Positions 18,257 through 27,653 of a DNA stretch of 64,000 nt are shown here, piece by piece. Within the stretch, counting starts at the first letter, position 1, and every line of letters starts with the position of its first letter. Below the pieces are notes generated by a model. It did not search any database and was not told where the DNA came from. It worked only from the letters and a program-made list of their open reading frames with translations. Source of the stretch: Pseudomonas alliivorans (GTDB lineage Bacteria > Pseudomonadota > Gammaproteobacteria > Pseudomonadales > Pseudomonadaceae); contig NZ_JAFFZW010000001.1 of NCBI RefSeq assembly GCF_017826695.1, positions 186,001 through 250,000 on the forward strand, read 5' to 3'. A program made the position numbers and the translations under genes.

Positions 18257-19039
18257 TTACTTCATCGAGGAGCGTGGAGCAACCGGCTGGTTGTCGTTGG
18301 AAATGGTCACTTCCACACGACGGTTCATGGCGCGGCCCGAGTTGCTGGTGTTGTCAGCGACCGGGTATTCCTTGCCATAACCCATGGCAACGATGCGAGT
18401 CGGGTCTACACCCATGCGGGTCAGAGCCATGCGAACCGAATTGGCGCGGCGCTCGGACAGCGACTGGTTGTAGGAAGCCGAACCGGTGCTGTCGGTATAG
18501 CCTTCAACGATCACTTTGCGATCAGGGTTTTCCTGAAGGAAAGCCGCCAGCTTGCCGATGTCGCCCTGGGCGCCTGGCTTCAGCTCGGCCTTGTTGTAGT
18601 CGAACAGCACGTCACCGAAAGTGACCAAGGTACCGCGTTCGGTTTGCTTGGCGTTCAGGCTGTTCTTCAGCGCAGCGATCTGAGCGTCACGCGCTTCCAG
18701 ACGGGCCTTGGCGCGGTCGGCAGAGGCGTTCTGCAGCGCGGCTTCGGAGTTGCGCAGGGCGATGGTCTGCTTGGCCAGTTCAACGCGCTGGTTGGTCAGG
18801 TAAGACAGTTGGTCGACTTTCTTGACGTCGGCATCATCACGGAAAGCCTGCTCAGCCTTGGCCAGCCATTCGCTCGCATCCTTGGTTTCCAGCGCGGCAA
18901 CCTTGGTGGCGTCCGGGTTGGTCTGCAGGGAAGTGAAGTTGGTACGTGCCTGCTCCAGGTTAGGGTTCGGCTTGGTAGCACAGGCAGCCAGTGCAACACT
19001 CATGGCCAGCAGGGCAGGGATCATCAATTGTTTACGCAT
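18257..19039 (-). CDS. lptF: OmpA-family lipoprotein LptF (lipotoxin F homologue)
   Basis: A 260-residue outer-membrane lipoprotein. The signal peptide MRKQLMIPALLAMSVALAAC ends in a lipobox with Cys20. Residues about 25-135 are a helical coiled-coil region. The C-terminal OmpA peptidoglycan-binding domain (about 140-250) has LFDYNKAELKPGAQ and the TDSTGSASYNQSLSERRANS signature. Identity with P. aeruginosa LptF (PA3692) is by domain layout and by the DUF4398 gene upstream. In P. aeruginosa LptF is AlgU-controlled and aids survival under stress; an AlgU-type promoter is seen upstream here. It likely bridges outer membrane and peptidoglycan. It lies 60 bases after the DUF4398 gene. Confidence 0.85.
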   Translation of the reverse strand: MRKQLMIPALLAMSVALAACATKPNPNLEQARTNFTSLQTNPDATKVAALETKDASEWLAKAEQAFRDDADVKKVDQLSYLTNQRVELAKQTIALRNSEAALQNASADRAKARLEARDAQIAALKNSLNAKQTERGTLVTFGDVLFDYNKAELKPGAQGDIGKLAAFLQENPDRKVIVEGYTDSTGSASYNQSLSERRANSVRMALTRMGVDPTRIVAMGYGKEYPVADNTSNSGRAMNRRVEVTISNDNQPVAPRSSMK

Positions 19040-19099
19040 AATTAGGGTCGTCCTTTAATCGATTACGAATGCATGAAAACCAAAGGTTGATGGCGGTGC

Positions 19100-19498
19100 T
19101 CACTGCACCTGACGCATGCCTTCGTCACGTAGTTCGTTGACGCCCTGACGAGCATCCTGCACGGCTTTGGCCGCTTTGGCAGCCTGAGACTTGCGCTCTG
19201 CCACTCGGGCATCCCACTCAGCCTGTTCGGCCAGCTTGCGCGCTTCGTCGTACTTTTTTTCCTGCATGGCGAGGTCGGCTTCTTTGAGCTTGTCCTGAGC
19301 CGACTTCATTTCCACCGCTGCGAACTCAGTACCGCCGGCGCTGACTGCGCTGTTGACGGCCGACTGAGACACTGCGTACTGCTCAGACGGCGGGTTGCCT
19401 GCGCAGCCAGCGAGGATAAAGGTGCTACCCAGCGCCAGCGCAGCGAGTTTCAGCCCGCGCAGGCCTTTGAACTTTGTATTGGCAGTAGGGGTGTTCAT
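19100..19498 (-). CDS. DUF4398-type lipoprotein
   Basis: A 132-residue putative lipoprotein. The ATG at 19498 (MNTPTANTKFKGLRG) is chosen because GGAG precedes it at a proper distance; the frame also opens further upstream. The signal peptide ends in LAGC followed by AGNPPSEQ. The mature part is an Ala/Lys/Glu-rich helix (KLKEADLAMQEKKYDEARK, and onward), typical of DUF4398 and of proteins found beside OmpA-like partners. It is the first gene of a two-gene operon with lptF and follows the AlgU-like promoter. Function is unknown; an envelope-stress role alongside LptF is likely. Confidence 0.87.
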   Translation of the reverse strand: MNTPTANTKFKGLRGLKLAALALGSTFILAGCAGNPPSEQYAVSQSAVNSAVSAGGTEFAAVEMKSAQDKLKEADLAMQEKKYDEARKLAEQAEWDARVAERKSQAAKAAKAVQDARQGVNELRDEGMRQVQ

Positions 19499-19618
19499 GG
19501 TGATCAACTCCATTGTCTGACTCCGAACGTGGTTATCCATGACAGTTTTTATTCAGGCCGGGCATCAGGTCATGCAACCACCTGCTGCTCTTCAGGCTTT
19601 CCTGTAATGGTTAATGGC

Positions 19619-19646
19619 TCGGACCCGCGGGGTTTTTGAATAGTTC
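19619..19646 (-). promoter_or_regulatory. AlgU (sigma-22) promoter for the DUF4398-lptF operon
   Basis: On the minus strand the bases read GAACTA (19646-19641), a 17-base spacer, then TCCGA (19623-19619). This fits GAACTT-N16/17-TCnnA. Transcription would start near 19612, about 110 bases before the first gene. Known: the P. aeruginosa operon is AlgU-dependent. The rest of the 19541-19767 gap shows only a weak GCCCG/CGGGC hairpin near 19723-19741. Confidence 0.6.
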
Positions 19647-19767
19647 ACATAAATATTTCGCGGACGGACGGGAACGTTTGATATGTCGTGCTCAATATGT
19701 TGCCCATGCCGGGCGAGCGTCAGGCCCGGCCCTTTTGCGGGCATGGGCCCTGACAGAATCGGCGGTG

Positions 19768-20127
19768 TTACGCCTGACCGGATTCATCGACCGGTGTGTC
19801 CAGCTTCTCGGACAGTTCATGCAGGTAACGTTTGGACAGTGCCAGGAAGCGGGGCGTGGCGCCGATGTCTTCGTACAGCGGATCACCTTCTTCATCCGTG
19901 GCCACGACATGCGGCCCTTTCACATAAGGAAAGCTGGCTTCCAGTTCTTCCATGGCTGCGCCGATCAGCTCGCCCAGCAACTCTTCCGGGTGATGTTTGG
20001 GGTACATCTCGCACAATGCGGCGAGTCGCGCGGCGGATTCGATATCCAGATGAATCGCATAGCGGGTCCGGGTCAGGCGACCCTTGGCATTGTTTTCCCA
20101 GTGGCTGGCCAGCTCGCGGATTTTCAT
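19768..20127 (-). CDS. Conserved Pseudomonas protein of unknown function
   Basis: A 119-residue soluble acidic protein. The ATG at 20127 (MKIRELASHWENNAKGRLT) is chosen because AGGAG lies just upstream, although the frame extends further. It has no signal peptide or membrane segment. The conserved features are an N-terminal basic-helical part (TRTRYAIHLDIESAARLAAL), a helix MYPKHHPEELLGELIGAAME, and a loop DEEGDPLYEDIGATPRFLAL. In P. aeruginosa a homologous gene lies beside ppc, as here. Helix arrangement could suit a ribbon-helix-helix-like DNA binder (an Arc-like N-terminus with a leucine-rich second helix), but this is a guess. Function is unknown. Confidence 0.8.
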   Translation of the reverse strand: MKIRELASHWENNAKGRLTRTRYAIHLDIESAARLAALCEMYPKHHPEELLGELIGAAMEELEASFPYVKGPHVVATDEEGDPLYEDIGATPRFLALSKRYLHELSEKLDTPVDESGQA

Positions 20128-20376
20128 GGTGACTTCTCCTGACTGTCTTCTTGATGTGCTCGCTTGTGGCGAGTGTGTTCCGTAATAAGTCGTCGTGTGG
20201 CTCATGCATGAGATTAGCCGGTATGGCATTCGCGGCACGGGCAGATAATTTCATGCACAAGGATTTGTCGGCGAACGCGCTTTTGATGCACTGTTGGCAA
20301 AGCGGATTTCAACACCCGTTCAGTTCGGGTAAGCGATCAAGCAAAAAGCCCCTATAAAAAACCGGGAGAGGGAACG

Positions 20377-23013
20377 ATGGCCGATATCGATGCGCGACTG
20401 CGCGAAGACGTTCACCTGCTGGGTGAGCTGCTGGGCAATACGATTCGCGAACAGCGTGGGGCTGATTTTCTCGACAAGATCGAGCGCATTCGCAAGAGCG
20501 CCAAGGCGGGCAGGCGCGGTTCCGCTGAAGGTGCAGAAGCCCTCAGCTCCAGCGTCGATGGTCTGGAGGACGATGAACTGCTGCCAGTGGCGCGCGCGTT
20601 CAACCAGTTCCTCAATCTTGCGAACATCGCCGAGCAATACCAGCTCATGCATCGTCGCGACGATTCGCAGCCGCAACCGTTCGAATCCCGGGTGCTGCCC
20701 GAACTGCTGGAGCGCCTGAAGGCCGAAGGTCATGCACCTGATGCGCTGGCCAGGCAACTGGGCAAGCTTGAGATCGAGCTGGTGCTCACCGCGCACCCGA
20801 CCGAAGTGGCCCGGCGCACGCTGATTCAGAAGTACGACGCCATCGCCGCGCAACTGGCCGCGCTGGATCACCGCGACCTGAACAGCCTGGAACGTGAGCA
20901 GATCACCTCGCGTCTGCAGCGGCTGATTGCCGAAGCCTGGCACACCGAAGAAATCCGTCGCATCCGCCCGACCCCTGTCGATGAAGCCAAATGGGGCTTT
21001 GCGGTCATTGAGCATTCGCTGTGGCACGCCATCCCCAATTACCTGCGCAAGGCTGATCTGGCGCTGCAGGCGGCGACCGGCCTGCACTTGCCGCTCGAAG
21101 CGGCACCCATACGGTTTGCCTCGTGGATGGGCGGCGACCGGGACGGCAATCCGAATGTCACGGCTGCGGTCACCCGTGAAGTCTTGCTGCTGGCGCGCTG
21201 GATGGCGGCCGATCTCTATTTGCGCGATGTGGACAGCCTGGCCGCCGACCTGTCGATGCAGCAGGCCAGCGAGGCATTGCGCGCCCGTGTCGGCGACAGC
21301 GCCGAGCCTTATCGCACCGAACTCAAGCGCCTGCGCGAACGCCTTCGGGCGACCCGCAACTGGGCGAATGCTTCGCTGACCGTCACTCAGCCTGCGCCTG
21401 AAGCCGTGCTGCATGACAATCGCGAACTGATCGAACCCTTGATGCTCTGCTTCCAGTCGCTGCACGAGTGCGGCATGGGCGTGATTGCTGACGGTCCACT
21501 GTTGGATTGCCTGCGCCGTGCCGTCACCTTCGGCCTGTTTCTGGTGCGTCTGGATGTGCGTCAGGATTCCAGCCGCCATTGTGCGGCGATGACTGAAATC
21601 ACCGACTACCTGGGGCTGGGCCGTTACGAGGAATGGGACGAGCAGACCCGCATCGAGTTTCTGTTGCGCGAGCTGAACAACCGTCGTCCGCTGTTGCCCG
21701 GTTATTTCAAGCCTGCTGCGGACACGGCCGAGGTATTGGCAACCTGCCGGGAAGTGGCTGCGGCACCCGCAGCGTCGTTGGGTTCTTACGTCATCTCGAT
21801 GGCGGGCGCTGCGTCGGACGTGCTCGCGGTGCAGTTGCTGCTCAAGGAAGCCGGACTGCAACGACCCATGCGCGTCGTGCCTTTGTTCGAGACGCTGGCG
21901 GACCTGGACAACGCCGGGCCGGTCATCGAAACCCTGCTGGGTTTGCCGGGTTATCGTTCGCGTTTGCACGGTCCTCAGGAAGTGATGATCGGTTATTCCG
22001 ACTCGGCCAAGGACGCTGGCACGACAGCCGCGGCCTGGGCGCAGTACCGGGCTCAGGAAAAGCTGGTGCAGATCTGTCGCGATCAGCAGGTCGAACTGCT
22101 GCTGTTCCACGGCCGTGGTGGCACGGTCGGACGCGGTGGTGGTCCGGCGCACGCGGCCATTCTGTCGCAGCCACCCGGTTCCGTGGCCGGCCGTTTCCGC
22201 ACCACCGAGCAGGGCGAAATGATCCGCTTCAAGTTCGGTCTGCCGGACATCGCCGAACAGAACCTCAATCTGTATCTGGCCGCTGTACTGGAAGCGACCC
22301 TGTTGCCGCCACCGCTGCCCGAGCCTGCCTGGCGCACGATGATGGATCAGTTGGCCAGTGATGGCGTCAGTGCCTATCGGGCAGTGGTCAGGGAGAATCC
22401 GGAGTTCGTCGAGTATTTCCGTCAGGCCACGCCCGAGCAGGAGTTGGGTCGCCTGCCGTTGGGCAGCCGACCGGCCAAACGCCGCGAGGGTGGGGTGGAG
22501 AGCCTGCGTGCCATCCCCTGGATCTTTGCCTGGACCCAGACCCGCCTGATGCTGCCCGCCTGGCTGGGCTGGGAAGCGGCACTGACCAAGGCACTGGAGC
22601 GGGGCGAGGGCGACGTGCTGGCACAGATGCGCGAGCGCTGGCCATTCTTCAGAACCCGTATCGACATGCTGGAAATGGTGCTTGCCAAGGCCGATGCAGA
22701 CATCGCCAGGCTGTACGACGAACGTCTGGTCAGCGAAGAGCTGCAACATTTAGGCTCACATTTGCGCGACCTATTGTCGCAGGCGTGCGACGTGGTGCTG
22801 GGGCTGACCGGGCAGACGCAATTGCTGGCACACAGCCCGGAAACCCTCGAGTTCATCAGTCTGCGCAATACCTATCTGGATCCGCTGCATCTGCTTCAGG
22901 CTGAACTGCTGTCGCGCTCGCGCCACCGTGAGGCGCACCTGGACAGCCCTCTGGAACTGGCGTTACTGGTGTCTGTGGCGGGAATTGCCGCCGGGCTGCG
23001 CAACACCGGCTGA
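20377..23013 (+). CDS. ppc: Phosphoenolpyruvate carboxylase
   Basis: Carboxylates phosphoenolpyruvate to oxaloacetate, refilling the TCA cycle. 878 residues, usual for the family, from the ATG at 20377 preceded by GGGAGAGGGA. Catalytic His140 is in [14 protein letters not shown]. Other family motifs are [11 protein letters not shown] near 253, [14 protein letters not shown] near 540 and the glycine-rich loop [14 protein letters not shown] near 575. The C-terminus NTG is the conserved end of the enzyme where allosteric aspartate binding occurs in E. coli. The 249 bases upstream show an AT-rich TATAAA stretch just before the ribosome site and no other element. Confidence 0.97.
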   Translation: MADIDARLREDVHLLGELLGNTIREQRGADFLDKIERIRKSAKAGRRGSAEGAEALSSSVDGLEDDELLPVARAFNQFLNLANIAEQYQLMHRRDDSQPQPFESRVLPELLERLKAEGHAPDALARQLGKLEIELVLTAHPTEVARRTLIQKYDAIAAQLAALDHRDLNSLEREQITSRLQRLIAEAWHTEEIRRIRPTPVDEAKWGFAVIEHSLWHAIPNYLRKADLALQAATGLHLPLEAAPIRFASWMGGDRDGNPNVTAAVTREVLLLARWMAADLYLRDVDSLAADLSMQQASEALRARVGDSAEPYRTELKRLRERLRATRNWANASLTVTQPAPEAVLHDNRELIEPLMLCFQSLHECGMGVIADGPLLDCLRRAVTFGLFLVRLDVRQDSSRHCAAMTEITDYLGLGRYEEWDEQTRIEFLLRELNNRRPLLPGYFKPAADTAEVLATCREVAAAPAASLGSYVISMAGAASDVLAVQLLLKEAGLQRPMRVVPLFETLADLDNAGPVIETLLGLPGYRSRLHGPQEVMIGYSDSAKDAGTTAAAWAQYRAQEKLVQICRDQQVELLLFHGRGGTVGRGGGPAHAAILSQPPGSVAGRFRTTEQGEMIRFKFGLPDIAEQNLNLYLAAVLEATLLPPPLPEPAWRTMMDQLASDGVSAYRAVVRENPEFVEYFRQATPEQELGRLPLGSRPAKRREGGVESLRAIPWIFAWTQTRLMLPAWLGWEAALTKALERGEGDVLAQMRERWPFFRTRIDMLEMVLAKADADIARLYDERLVSEELQHLGSHLRDLLSQACDVVLGLTGQTQLLAHSPETLEFISLRNTYLDPLHLLQAELLSRSRHREAHLDSPLELALLVSVAGIAAGLRNTG

Positions 23014-23249
23014 GGCACCTGCCCGGTCGGCGGGCCTTGTGTTTGATCAGGATCACGGCGGGTGAAGCGTTTACGGGCTAACCTGCCGAAAGGGTCAAGG
23101 CAGGTCGTACCGTTAAACGACCTCGCCCTGCACGCCAGCGGCCCTGCGGTTACTGCGACTTTTGGCGGCTTGTGCGGCTACGGTCTGCTGTGTATCTTGA
23201 TCAGCCTTTTGGCCTATTGGCCTGATTCATTTTTTAGATTGGCCCCTGA

Positions 23250-23942
<693 letters not shown>

Positions 23943-23961
23943 GTCGACACCGCTTCTCGAC

Positions 23962-23990
23962 AATGGCCCGCTTGCGGGCCATTTGTCATT
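23962..23990 (+). terminator. Terminator-like hairpin between adk and tsaB
   Basis: AATGGCCCGC (23962-23971) and GCGGGCCATT (23974-23983) form a 10-base-pair perfect stem with a tight loop, followed by the T-rich TTGTCATTTAT. It probably ends adk transcription in part. Confidence 0.7.
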
Positions 23991-24027
23991 TATACTGCGC
24001 CACTTTTCCATGACGACGGATACACCG

Positions 24028-24702
24028 ATGACCACCTTGCTGGCCCTGGACACCGCCACTGAAGCCTGCTCGGTCGCTTTGCTGCATGACGGCAAGGTAC
24101 TGAGCCACTACGAGGTGATTCCGCGCCTGCACGCCCAGCGCCTGTTGCCGATGATCAAGGATTTGCTGGCCGAGGCGGGTCTTGCCATGTCGGCACTGGA
24201 TGCCATCGCGTTTGGTCGGGGTCCGGGTGCGTTCACCGGCGTGCGGATCGCAATCGGTGTGGTCCAGGGGCTGGCGTTCGCGCTGGAACGCCCGGTCTTG
24301 CCGGTCTCCAACCTGGCAGTGCTGGCACAGCGTGCCTTTCGCGAGCGGGGCGTCTCGCAGGTGGCAGCGGCCATCGACGCGCGGATGGATGAGGTCTATT
24401 GGGGTTGCTATCGCGAGGCGGCAGGCGAGATGCGCCTGGTGGGTCAGGAAGCGGTAATGGCGCCAGAACGGGCCACATTGCCTGTAGACGTCTCAGGCCA
24501 ATGGTTTGGCGCCGGTACAGGATGGGGCTACGGTGAGCGCATCCCGGTCGCCTTGGCGGGGCATGATGCAAGCCTGTTGCCTCACGCTCAGGACCTGCTG
24601 ACACTGGCCACCTTTGCCTGGCATCGCGGCGAAGCCGTTCAGGCTGACGAGGCGCAACCGGTATATTTGCGCGACAAGGTTGCCACGCCCAAGGCGCGTT
24701 GA
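24028..24702 (+). CDS. tsaB: tRNA threonylcarbamoyladenosine biosynthesis protein TsaB
   Basis: A 224-residue ASKHA-fold protein that forms the TsaB-TsaD-TsaE complex needed to put threonylcarbamoyl on A37 of ANN-decoding tRNAs. The ATG at 24028 (MTTLLALDTATEACSVALLH) begins the fold directly; an in-frame ATG at 24010 has no ribosome site. The family motifs are HAQRLLPMI near 38-46 and the conserved GRGPGAFTGVRIAIGVVQGL near 66-86. It follows adk with a hairpin between them, as in P. aeruginosa. Essential in most bacteria. Confidence 0.95.
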   Translation: MTTLLALDTATEACSVALLHDGKVLSHYEVIPRLHAQRLLPMIKDLLAEAGLAMSALDAIAFGRGPGAFTGVRIAIGVVQGLAFALERPVLPVSNLAVLAQRAFRERGVSQVAAAIDARMDEVYWGCYREAAGEMRLVGQEAVMAPERATLPVDVSGQWFGAGTGWGYGERIPVALAGHDASLLPHAQDLLTLATFAWHRGEAVQADEAQPVYLRDKVATPKAR

Positions 24703-24830
24703 TACCTGCCGCAGCAACTCGCAAGTTGTGACGATTGCAATCGGTATATCAATTCGCCATCTACCGTTTATCGTTTTAGTGTGACTTAAAGCGCTCGGGC
24801 TCAAACAATTTGCAATATGTGTGGTCTAGT

Positions 24831-24878
24831 TAACGTTAGGGAATTTGCCAGTATCCGGACTGTAACGTTAAATTGCCA
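24831..24878. promoter_or_regulatory. Duplicated palindromic element, possible operator pair
   Basis: The 8-base palindrome TAACGTTA occurs at 24831-24838 and 24863-24870, 32 bases apart (about three helical turns). Each copy is followed by nearly the same bases: GGGAATTTGCCA in the first and AATTGCCA in the second. It lies 24 bases upstream of the next gene. No known regulator is assigned. Confidence 0.45.
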
Positions 24879-24901
24879 CTACAGAAGCCGAGTAACTATC
24901 G

Positions 24902-25213
24902 ATGCGCATTGACGGACCATCACAACGTTCCTACCCCATCAAGCGAAAGCAGCAGAAGCAGCCTTCGACCGTTGAGGGTTCTTTCGAAGAAGTCACCACT
25001 GACGTTGACCTTCCGGTGCCTGCGCGCGCGTCACGCCGCGAAGCTGATCAGGGTCCGATCGGCAGTACTGGCAACGTACCTGCGCGTCCTCAGGACATCA
25101 TCTTTCCCCGCTCCATGAGCTCTCGTGTCGCCAACGCCCTGGCCAGTTACCTGACCACGGCCAGCTTTGTGGATTGGGACCTTGAAGTATCGGGGCTCGA
25201 TCTTCACGTTTGA
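24902..25213 (+). CDS. Small conserved hypothetical protein
   Basis: A 103-residue soluble protein of unknown function from the ATG at 24902, with only a weak ribosome site (CCGAGTAAC). The N-terminal half is polar, basic and probably disordered (KRKQQKQPSTVEGSFEEV); the C-terminal half has a helix (SSRVANALASYLTTASFVDW) and ends in LEVSGLDLHV. A homologue occurs at a similar location in other pseudomonads, as far as I recall. It has no membrane segment. It overlaps the frame of the next gene at its stop, so they may be co-transcribed. A duplicated palindrome lies in its promoter region. Confidence 0.7.
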   Translation: MRIDGPSQRSYPIKRKQQKQPSTVEGSFEEVTTDVDLPVPARASRREADQGPIGSTGNVPARPQDIIFPRSMSSRVANALASYLTTASFVDWDLEVSGLDLHV

Positions 25214-25215
25214 TC

Positions 25216-26079
25216 GTGTCCGGCCTGCCTTATTACCTCGGCTGTCCATCCTGGAGCGAGAACGCCTGGCGCGATTCGCTGTATCCCGATGACGCCCGGC
25301 CAACCGATTTTCTGAGCCTGTACTCACAGGTGTTCAATGTTGTCGAAGGCAACACTACCTTCTATGCCCGTCCCGCGGCTTCCACCGTGCAGCGTTGGGC
25401 TGAAATGATGCCTGAAGATTTCCGCTTCACCGCCAAATTTCCCCGCGACATCAGCCATGATGGCGATCTGCGCGCACACGTGTCCGCTGCTGAAACCTTC
25501 ATTCAATTGATGGCACCGCTGGGCCAGCGTGTTGCGCCGTTCTGGTTGCAACTGTCGGCCAGTTTCACGCCGCAACGCCTGGCAGAGCTGGTCGGTTTCA
25601 TTGATGAACTGAATGTGCCGCTGGCTGTAGAAGTCCGCAATATGGCGTTCTTCATGAAGGGCGATGAGGAGCGCATGCTCAATCGCCTGCTACTGGATCG
25701 TGGCGTCGAGCGTATCTGTCTGGATTCGCGTGCCTTGTTCAGTTGCGTATCCAGCGACCCCGCCGTCCTTCACGCGCAGTCCAAGAAGCCCAAGGTGCCT
25801 GCGCGTCCGGCAGCGTTGACCCAGCATCCTCAAGTGAGATTCATAGGCCGCCCTGAACTTGAGGCCAACGACCCGTTTCTGGTGCAGTGGGTGGAGAAAG
25901 TCGCCGCCTGGATCGAAGAAGGGCGGGTGCCTTACGTGTTCCTGCACACACCGGACAACCTGCGTGCGCCCGAGCTTGCGCGACGTTTTCATGAGCAGCT
26001 GAGGGTGCGTTTGCCGGGGCTGTCGCCGCTGCCCGAGCTGGATCGTGGTCCACAGGTGGAGCAGTTGGGCTTGCTCTGA
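25216..26079 (+). CDS. DUF72 family protein (YecE-like)
   Basis: A 287-residue TIM-barrel DUF72 protein. The start is uncertain: GTG at 25216 gives MSGLPYYLGCPSWSENAW, while TTG at 25210 would add two residues. The N-terminal YLGCPSW and VEGNTTFYARP motifs (about 35-50) are hallmarks of the family, as are FTAKFPRDISHD near 75 and VPLAVEVRN near 140. The C-terminal YVFLHTPDNLRAPELARRFH matches the family end. The biochemical activity is not established. It begins just after the stop of the preceding small gene. Confidence 0.88.
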   Translation: MSGLPYYLGCPSWSENAWRDSLYPDDARPTDFLSLYSQVFNVVEGNTTFYARPAASTVQRWAEMMPEDFRFTAKFPRDISHDGDLRAHVSAAETFIQLMAPLGQRVAPFWLQLSASFTPQRLAELVGFIDELNVPLAVEVRNMAFFMKGDEERMLNRLLLDRGVERICLDSRALFSCVSSDPAVLHAQSKKPKVPARPAALTQHPQVRFIGRPELEANDPFLVQWVEKVAAWIEEGRVPYVFLHTPDNLRAPELARRFHEQLRVRLPGLSPLPELDRGPQVEQLGLL

Positions 26080-26127
26080 GGTCGATAGGTGTGGGTTTAT
26101 TGAGACCTGTCACCGGAGAGCACGCAC

Positions 26128-26961
26128 ATGGACTCGCAACAACTTCTCAAAGCGCAGGCATTCAAGACCTTGCACGAGCGCGACGGCGCCTTCGTAATGC
26201 CTAATCCGTGGGATGCCGGTTCGGCAAAACTGCTGGCTTCGATGGGTTTCGAAGCGCTGGCGACGACCAGCGCGGGCCTCGCATTTACTCTGGGTCGTCC
26301 AGACGCCGAGGGTGCGATCAGTCGCAACGACACGCTCGCCAACGTGGCGGATATCGTGGCGGCCACACCGCTTCCGGTCGCTGCCGATCTGGAAAACGGT
26401 TTCGCCGACAGCCCCGAAGCCTGTGCCGAAACGCTGCTCATGGCTGCGGCGGCAGGTATCGTGGGCGGCTCCATCGAAGATGCCACCGGGCAGGCAGACA
26501 ATCCGATTTATGACTTCGATCTGGCTGTAGAGCGCGTCCGGGCGTCGGCCGCTGCCGTTCGCAGCCTGCCGTTCCCTTTCATGCTCACGGCGCGGGCCGA
26601 AAACCTGCTGAACGGCCGGATGGATTTCGCTGACACCCTGCGCAGGCTTGAAGCCTATGCCGACGCGGGCGCGGATGTGCTTTACGCCCCCGGACTGCGT
26701 ACCCGGGAAGAGGTGATCGCAGTGGTGCGTGTCGTGGCGCCCAGGCCGGTCAATATCCTCATGGGGCTGGGCGGTGTGACACTGTCTGTGGCCGATCTGA
26801 GCGAGTGTGGCGTCAAGCGGATCAGCGTCGGCTCCTCGCTGGCGCGGGCAGCCTTTGGTGGTCTTTATCGCGCTGCGGAGGAAATTCGCAACTACGGCAC
26901 CTTCAACTACGCCGGACAGGCGCTGCCCTTCGATCAACTGAACGATCTGTTCAAGGGCTGA
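26128..26961 (+). CDS. Isocitrate lyase / PEP mutase superfamily protein
   Basis: A 277-residue enzyme of the PEP mutase/isocitrate lyase family, preceded by GGAGAG upstream of the ATG at 26128. It has the barrel signatures FVMPNPWDAGSAKLLASMGF (about 22-41), AADLENGF (about 88-95, divalent metal site) and GGSIEDATGQ (about 112-121). The KKCGH catalytic loop of true isocitrate lyase is absent, so it is neither ICL nor clearly methylisocitrate lyase (PrpB). It most resembles carboxyphosphonoenolpyruvate mutase-like or oxaloacetate-acting proteins. The substrate is unknown. The next gene follows at a distance of two bases. Confidence 0.85.
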   Translation: MDSQQLLKAQAFKTLHERDGAFVMPNPWDAGSAKLLASMGFEALATTSAGLAFTLGRPDAEGAISRNDTLANVADIVAATPLPVAADLENGFADSPEACAETLLMAAAAGIVGGSIEDATGQADNPIYDFDLAVERVRASAAAVRSLPFPFMLTARAENLLNGRMDFADTLRRLEAYADAGADVLYAPGLRTREEVIAVVRVVAPRPVNILMGLGGVTLSVADLSECGVKRISVGSSLARAAFGGLYRAAEEIRNYGTFNYAGQALPFDQLNDLFKG

Positions 26962-26963
26962 GC

Positions 26964-27653
26964 ATGCGTGTGTTCCTGTTGTTGCTGGTCCTGTGTGCGG
27001 TCGGAGTGGTTGCGGTGTGGCGCGGTTGGGTCGACGTGCCGCCGAAGTGGAACCCTTGGGCTGCGCTGGATGTGCGCGCCGAACCGAATCTGTTGACGCC
27101 GTTCAAACTGTCGCGCCTGCGGGATGATCCGGCGCTGTGCGATCAAGTATTAAGTGCGTCGGGTCTGCGCTTCAGCCGCCAGGCCGACAGCCCGGCGTCG
27201 GCACGATGTCCGCTGGAGAACACCTTGCGTGTGCAGGGCGGTGATGTGGCACTGAGCAGCAGCTTTCTGGCCAGTTGCCCGCTTGCGGTGGCGTACGTGC
27301 TGTTCGATATCCATACGCTGCAGCCGGCGGCCGAGGCGGTGTTCGGTCAGCGCGTTGCGCGCATCGATCATCTGGGCAGTTTTGCCTGCCGCAATATCTA
27401 TAACCGCGCCAACAGCCGGCTCAGCCAGCACGCGACAGCCAATGCGCTGGACATCGCGGGTTTTCGTCTGGCAGACGGTCAGCGCATCAACCTGCTCAAG
27501 GACTGGAACGACGCGGGGGACAAGGGGCGTTTTCTGAGGCGTGTCCGCGACGGGGCCTGCAAGAATTTCAGCACGGTGCTGGGGCCGGAGTACAACGCGG
27601 CACATCGTGATCATTTTCATGTGGACATGGGGCGTTGGCAGGTGTGTCGCTGA
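26964..27653 (+). CDS. Extensin-like family protein, membrane-anchored (M15-like fold)
   Basis: A 229-residue protein starting at the ATG at 26964, two bases after the previous stop. An N-terminal hydrophobic segment (MRVFLLLLVLCAVGVVAVW) anchors it or acts as a signal peptide. The extensin-like C domain (about 60-225) has four cysteines, the motif SQHATANALDIAGF near 150 and RDHFHVDMG near the end. The H-x6-D and HxH pattern matches the zinc ligands of LAS (M15/VanY-like) peptidoglycan peptidases, so it may be an active cell-wall hydrolase. This is inference from motif; the family is poorly characterised. Confidence 0.85.
   Translation: MRVFLLLLVLCAVGVVAVWRGWVDVPPKWNPWAALDVRAEPNLLTPFKLSRLRDDPALCDQVLSASGLRFSRQADSPASARCPLENTLRVQGGDVALSSSFLASCPLAVAYVLFDIHTLQPAAEAVFGQRVARIDHLGSFACRNIYNRANSRLSQHATANALDIAGFRLADGQRINLLKDWNDAGDKGRFLRRVRDGACKNFSTVLGPEYNAAHRDHFHVDMGRWQVCR

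Noticed and set aside
20320..22749. 809-codon minus-strand frame opposite ppc
   Set aside because: High-GC antisense shadow; ppc has every catalytic motif and the minus product resembles nothing.
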